Part shown: positions 60,168 to 64,000 of the stretch, piece after piece
Layout of the letters: each line of letters opens with the position of its first letter
Position numbering within the stretch: position 1 is the stretch's first letter
DNA from: Prevotella fusca JCM 17724
GTDB lineage: Bacteria; Bacteroidota; Bacteroidia; Bacteroidales; Bacteroidaceae
Assembly (NCBI RefSeq): GCF_001262015.1
Contig: NZ_CP012074.1
Span: forward strand, 1,136,501-1,200,500
Length of the DNA: 64,000 bases
Direction: 5' to 3'
Notes under the pieces: generated by a model
Told to the model about the DNA's origin: nothing
The model's database searches: none
What the model saw: only the letters and a program-made list of their open reading frames with translations
Position numbers and translations under genes: made by a program

Positions 60168-60200
60168 CGGAGGCAGCTGGAATCGTCCAGTCTGCCTCCG
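60168..60200 (+). terminator. Terminator after the FadL-family gene
   Basis: CGGAGGCAGCTGG pairs with CCAG(T)CTGCCTCCG, 13 pairs with one bulge, followed by TTCTTTTTCTG. Confidence 0.9.
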
Positions 60201-60280
60201 TTCTTTTTCTGATTATTATTCCTGATTACTTGTGGCTTCCAACTAATATTTATGTATTTGCAACAGAAAGGGATAAACTT

Positions 60281-60568
60281 ATGGGAACAACTGTATCAAT
60301 CCCTCGCATCAAGGATTGCTTGCAAACAAGCATACCAAGAGAAAAAAGTTAGAGAACTTGAAAAGGATTGCAAGTCAACCTATCAGCTGAAGAAAAAGAG
60401 ATTCTCTTCAGTAGTAAGGGCTTTGTACGTGTCCCGAAAAAAGGAACTGGCAACAACCTTCTTAAAAGAGCATATCTGATAATACGCAAAAGCGAATTGA
60501 AAAACGATCCCCTACTTATCAACGACATCGTTGACGGTTTTAAGAAACTTTACCCTTACTTCGACTGA
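60281..60568 (+). pseudogene. Small broken gene of unknown family
   Basis: An ATG at 60281 opens a frame (MGTTVSIPRIKDCLQ...) that meets TAG at 60350 and TGA at 60359. The same frame then continues from 60362 to 60568 with a convincing protein-like C-terminus (LSAEEKEILFSSKGFVRVPKKGTG, DIVDGFKKLYPYFD). The middle reads better in another frame (VRELEKDCKSTYQ). So either two stops or two small indels have broken a ~95-aa gene. A real 66-aa product from the TTG at 60368 cannot be excluded. Family not recognised. Confidence 0.45.
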
Positions 60569-60725
60569 CATTCCTCTCTAAGACACTTACAAGCGGACAC
60601 TATGCCTTTCTATTATACTTGTCATTTACAGGAGCTCATGACTTTCAAGATGACAAACAAAGACAAACGTAAGGCTGACGAACTGTAAACCATACCCTTG
60701 TGACAAGCTCTTTTTGAATTCTTTT

Positions 60726-60795
60726 CGTGAAGAGAAATATTTATTTACATGAAAAAAAATATTTCTTCTCATGAAAATAAATATTTCTCTTCATG
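60726..60795. repeat. Three overlapping 26-bp AT-rich palindromes, period 22 bp
   Basis: Units at 60726-60751, 60748-60773 and 60770-60795, each of the form CATGAA(N)AAATATTT(N)TTCATG, share their CATG ends. The first reads best as the reverse complement of the third, so a hairpin of about 24 bp can also form. It lies downstream of priA and could help end its transcript. Confidence 0.75.
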
Positions 60796-60843
60796 TAAAT
60801 AATTTGGGAAAGGAGATTTTAGAAAGGATACAAACATCTGAAA

Positions 60844-63177
60844 TTATAATGGATCAACATCATAATACACCTGAAGAGCACCATACCGCTTATCCTTTAA
60901 CATGGCATCCAATGCACTACGGAGATACTGGCGGACACGTGGATAGTCGATACCATTCTCCAACTTGAGCATTATTTTCCGTATATTCAGCGTCTTCACA
61001 CGTGCCACAGAAGGTTTGTCAGGACCGAGAACACGGGTTCCGAAGATTTCACGCAGCCTGCTGCCAAGCTCCAGTCCGGCAGTATTCACAGTATTTTCAT
61101 CCCTATGCTTTAAATAAACATAGACAAGACGATGGAATGGAGGATAATGAAATTCACGTCTCTCAGTCAGTAAGTCGGAATAGAACGACTGATAATCGTT
61201 TCGCATCACCTGCTGGATGACAGGTAGTTCCGGACTCTTTGTCTGTAGGATTACCAATCCCTGCCTACCCTTTCTGCCAGCCCGCCCACTCACCTGGCTC
61301 ATCATCATGAACGACTGCTCGTAAGCACGGAAATCGGGATAGTTCAACATCGAGTCCGCATTAAGGATTCCCACGACCGACACCTTATCGAAGTCAAGCC
61401 CCTTTGAAATCATCTGTGTACCTATCAGAAGATTACTCCTGCCCTGCGAAAAGTCATTAATCAGCCGTTCATAGGCATTGCGTGTGCGTGTCGTATCAAG
61501 GTCCATACGGGCAATGCGAGCATCGGGAAAAATGTTACGGACTTCATCTTCTATCTTCTCCGTACCATAGCCACGTCCCCGGATGTCGTTACTCTCACAA
61601 CAGGGGCATACCTCAGGTACTTTCATCGTATAGCCGCAGTAGTGGCAGGAGAGGTAGTTCATGTTCTTATGGTGGGTCAGCGACACATCACAGTCGGGAC
61701 ACTTCGGAACCCAACCGCACTGCCTGCACTCCACCATGGGGGCAAAGCCACGACGGTTCTGGAACAGGATAGCCTGTTCGCCACGCCCCAAGGCTTCACG
61801 CACAGCCGAGAGCAGACGTGGAGAGAAGGGACCTGTCATCATCTTCCGACGGTAGAGGTCCTTGATGTCTACCACCTCAATCGCCGGCAATTGTATGTTT
61901 TTATAACGACGTGTCAACTCCACAAGACCATACTTGCCCTGTTTGGCATTGTAATAACTCTCCATAGAGGGTGTAGCAGTCCCCAAGAGTGTCTTTGCAC
62001 CGGGATACATCCGTGCCAGGACGATGGCTGCCGAACGGGCATGATAGCGAGGTGCAGGGTCCTGCTGCTTGAAACTCTGTTCATGTTCTTCATCAATTAT
62101 CACAAGCCCAAGCCGATGGAATGGGAGAAAAACGGCACTCCGTGCACCCAGTATGACATCGTATGGCGTTGCAGACAGCTGTTTCTGCCATATCTCCACA
62201 CGCTCCGCATCGCTGTACTTACTGTGATAAATTCCCAGACGACTACCAAACACCGCCTTCAAGCGTTCTGTAATCTGCACCGTAAGGGCTATCTCTGGCA
62301 GGAGGTACAACACCTGCTTGTGTTCATTGAGTGCTTTCTGAATAAGGTGGATATATATTTCCGTCTTCCCAGAGGAGGTCACTCCGTGCAGAAGCGTCAC
62401 AGGATGCCCCATCATCTGCAGGAGAACATGATTGTAAGCCTCGGTCTGTGCATCATTCAATGGTTTCATATTCTCCGGATGTGGTGGTTCCCCATCATTC
62501 AGTCTACCAACCTCTTTCTCGTAGGTAACAAGGATTTTCCGATCCTGCAACGCCCTGACGACAGCAACCGAGGTATGGGTTACGTTCATCAGTTCCTCTC
62601 TTGTTACTTCACGAAGCACAGTATCAGGTGTAATTCCCCCCATTTCATCGACTCCAGCCAGCTGCAGATAAGCCATGAGAACTTCCACTTGCTTCGCAGC
62701 ACGCTTCATCGAGTCAATCATCAGTGTGAGCGTGCGATCGTGCCGGAAGTTGTCAGCAAGACGGATATAAAGCTCTGTACGGGGACGATAACCACACTCT
62801 TCTTTCAGTCCCGAGGGCAGTGCTGCCTTGTAGACATCACCGATAGGCGACATATAGTAGTCAGCTATCCAGTGCCATAGCTTCAGTTGCTGTGGAAGGA
62901 GTACTGGGGCATTATCCAGTACATCAATGATATTCTTATAGGTTATCTTCTTTCCACCCACTATAGATTCTTCCGATGGATTCGGTATATTTACAGGATA
63001 ACCTGCAACAATGCCTACATAAGTCTTGCTCTTACCCAAAGGTACAGACACACGCACGCCGGCAGTGACCCGTGATGCCAGAGCATCGGGCACACCGTAG
63101 GTGAAAAAGCCCTCAAGGGGAAGGGGTAAGATGATGTTAGCGTAAGTCATTGCAGCTTTTGATTTCCTGCCAGCCAT
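60844..63177 (-). CDS. priA: Primosomal protein N' (replication restart helicase PriA)
   Basis: Reloads the replisome at stalled forks. The 777-aa protein has the N-terminal fork-binding domain (NIILPLPLEGFFTYGVP), Walker A in LLHGVTSSGKTE, DEEH in VIIDEEHEQSF, the zinc-binding insert with eight cysteines (CRQCGWVPKCPDCD, then CHYCG and CPCCES), and helicase motifs V/VI (LIGTQMISKGLDF, QVSGRAGRKGR). The start at 63177 is chosen because the more upstream in-frame ATG (63216) overlaps the promoter -7 element; MTYAN at 63150 is also possible. Confidence 0.95.
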   Translation of the reverse strand: MAGRKSKAAMTYANIILPLPLEGFFTYGVPDALASRVTAGVRVSVPLGKSKTYVGIVAGYPVNIPNPSEESIVGGKKITYKNIIDVLDNAPVLLPQQLKLWHWIADYYMSPIGDVYKAALPSGLKEECGYRPRTELYIRLADNFRHDRTLTLMIDSMKRAAKQVEVLMAYLQLAGVDEMGGITPDTVLREVTREELMNVTHTSVAVVRALQDRKILVTYEKEVGRLNDGEPPHPENMKPLNDAQTEAYNHVLLQMMGHPVTLLHGVTSSGKTEIYIHLIQKALNEHKQVLYLLPEIALTVQITERLKAVFGSRLGIYHSKYSDAERVEIWQKQLSATPYDVILGARSAVFLPFHRLGLVIIDEEHEQSFKQQDPAPRYHARSAAIVLARMYPGAKTLLGTATPSMESYYNAKQGKYGLVELTRRYKNIQLPAIEVVDIKDLYRRKMMTGPFSPRLLSAVREALGRGEQAILFQNRRGFAPMVECRQCGWVPKCPDCDVSLTHHKNMNYLSCHYCGYTMKVPEVCPCCESNDIRGRGYGTEKIEDEVRNIFPDARIARMDLDTTRTRNAYERLINDFSQGRSNLLIGTQMISKGLDFDKVSVVGILNADSMLNYPDFRAYEQSFMMMSQVSGRAGRKGRQGLVILQTKSPELPVIQQVMRNDYQSFYSDLLTERREFHYPPFHRLVYVYLKHRDENTVNTAGLELGSRLREIFGTRVLGPDKPSVARVKTLNIRKIMLKLENGIDYPRVRQYLRSALDAMLKDKRYGALQVYYDVDPL

Positions 63178-63213
63178 TACTGGCTGTTCCTTAAAACAGA
63201 ATTGGTTTGAATA

Positions 63214-63245
63214 CAAAGTTACGAAGAAAGATGCAATTACACAAT
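63214..63245 (-). promoter_or_regulatory. Promoter of priA
   Basis: Minus strand ATTG (63242-63245), 20 nt, TAACTTTG (63214-63221). The transcript would start near 63208, after the upstream ATG, which fixes the priA start at 63177 or 63150. Confidence 0.7.
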
Positions 63246-63402
63246 GATGACGGTGCCCAATAAACAGAAAAGATTACAAACAACGGATTGCAACAAAAGG
63301 AACATGGGAAGATTAAAAGGATTTCTAAAACTTGCATCTCTCTAACACACCATGGTTCCAATTCGTCCGAAAAAGGCAAAGAACAACAGCTTACACAACA
63401 CA

Positions 63403-63439
63403 AAAAGTCCCATTCCATCGATAATGGAATGGGACTTTT
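63403..63439 (-). terminator. Terminator of the beta-barrel gene
   Basis: A perfect 16-bp stem (63403-63418 with 63424-63439), 5-nt loop, ending in TTTTTGTG on the minus strand. Confidence 0.9.
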
Positions 63440-63463
63440 CGTATAGTAATCTATAGGTCTCCG

Positions 63464-64000
63464 TTAGAAGAAATAAGCTATGCCCAGCTGCCATGAACTG
63501 TTACGGCTACTCTTCTTATGGAAGATTGAGGTTGCTGCATCAGTCGCAGTTTTCCAGGTAACATCAGCAGTATTGCCACAGGCAATGTTGTAATTGGCAC
63601 TCACCTGCAGATGTCTCAAGGCTGTCACACCGAAACCAAGATTGACACTGAAGTTACTGTTCTTCAACGCATAGTTGCTACTCTTGTTCCACTGATAATC
63701 CTTATCGCCCACATTGAAAGCAATTTGAGGACCACCAAAGAAGAAGATGTTTGCCGTACCACCTAACCCGATGGAATAACGGAGGTTCACAGGAATGGAA
63801 AGCTGCTGCTGCTTCACTGTCTGTTCCACAGTTGCATAATTGAGCTTGGCAGAACGGTAATCATAGAGAACAGAGGCATCCATACCCAAGCCAACAATTG
63901 GCAAGGTGAACTTCACTGTAGGACCAATAAACCAGCCGATCTGGTTTGACTTATCAAACACTTCACTGCTGAAGTGAAAATCACTCACATTCAATCCCGC
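63464..64000 (-). CDS. Outer membrane beta-barrel protein, 3' part (truncated by window)
   Basis: The frame is open to the window end, so the N-terminus and any signal peptide lie outside. The visible 178 residues begin AGLNVSDFHF and show alternating amphipathic strands (GWFIGPTVKFTLPIVGLGMDASVLYDY, QQLSIPVNLRYSIGLG, FFFGGPQIAF, SVNLGFGVTALRHLQVSANY). The C-terminal strand ends LGIAYFF, with the terminal aromatic residue used for outer membrane insertion. This fits the PorT/OmpW-like 8-stranded porin family common in Bacteroidetes. A strong terminator follows. Confidence 0.8.
   Translation of the reverse strand, partial: AGLNVSDFHFSSEVFDKSNQIGWFIGPTVKFTLPIVGLGMDASVLYDYRSAKLNYATVEQTVKQQQLSIPVNLRYSIGLGGTANIFFFGGPQIAFNVGDKDYQWNKSSNYALKNSNFSVNLGFGVTALRHLQVSANYNIACGNTADVTWKTATDAATSIFHKKSSRNSSWQLGIAYFF

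Noticed and set aside
63191..63418. Open frame between priA and the beta-barrel gene on the minus strand
   Set aside because: It covers the priA promoter and the terminator of the next gene and is cysteine-rich without family likeness.

Overview
The window is core chromosome of a Bacteroidales bacterium, most likely an oral-type Prevotella. The evidence is SusC/SusD pairs, Bacteroidetes promoters (TTTG-N19/20-TAnnTTTG), AT-rich translation starts mostly without Shine-Dalgarno sequences, lipoproteins with acidic residues after the lipid cysteine, and protein sequences typical of that genus. The species cannot be named from this sequence alone. No rRNA, insertion sequence, prophage or CRISPR array was seen.

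Layout. 1-1054: 3' part of an AT-rich gene for a probable LeoA-type dynamin-like GTPase, then a small orphan ORF. 1562-19922 (minus strand): one uninterrupted str-S10-spc-alpha translation cluster, transcribed rpsL-rpsG-fusA-rpsJ-rplC-rplD-rplW-rplB-rpsS-rplV-rpsC-rplP-rpmC-rpsQ-rplN-rplX-rplE-rpsN-rpsH-rplF-rplR-rpsE-rpmD-rplO-secY-map-infA-rpmJ-rpsM-rpsK-rpsD-rpoA-rplQ, with a promoter before rpsL and probable internal promoters before rpsH and rpsM. 20115-21973: two exported proteins of unknown function. 22708-38003 (minus): a second information-processing block, transcribed rpsU-xerC/D-hpf, then tRNA-Thr/Tyr/Gly/Thr-tuf-tRNA-Trp-secE-nusG-rplK-rplA-rplJ-rplL-(attenuator)-rpoB-rpoC, then a separately promoted DUF3467 gene. 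38173-41255: a divergent aminopeptidase P / malate dehydrogenase pair. 41369-50330 (minus): envelope uptake region, with a TonB-dependent receptor plus beta-propeller-like lipoprotein (possibly siderophore or metal uptake) and an orphan SusC/SusD pair. 51039-55440 (minus): gltX-waaA-(zinc ribbon membrane protein)-trpS. 55582-60127 (plus): a PgpH-like HD phosphodiesterase and a FadL-family outer membrane protein with a helical insert. 60281-60568: a small broken gene. 60844-63177 (minus): priA. 63464-64000 (minus): the 3' part of an outer membrane beta-barrel gene.

How the genes work together. Most of the window makes the ribosome, RNA polymerase, elongation factors and the SecYE translocon. 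The accessory content is nutrient capture at the outer membrane (TonB receptor with lipoprotein, SusCD, FadL-like protein) and envelope synthesis (WaaA).

The most interesting non-gene signals are: a long, symmetrically mismatched RNA hairpin with tandem G.A pairs between rpsL and rpsG; two dispersed intergenic repeat families, each present twice in opposite orientations; a 34-bp tandem duplication that forms the whole leader of the HD-phosphodiesterase gene; and a run of three overlapping AT-rich palindromes near priA. All family assignments are by reading; no database search was run.
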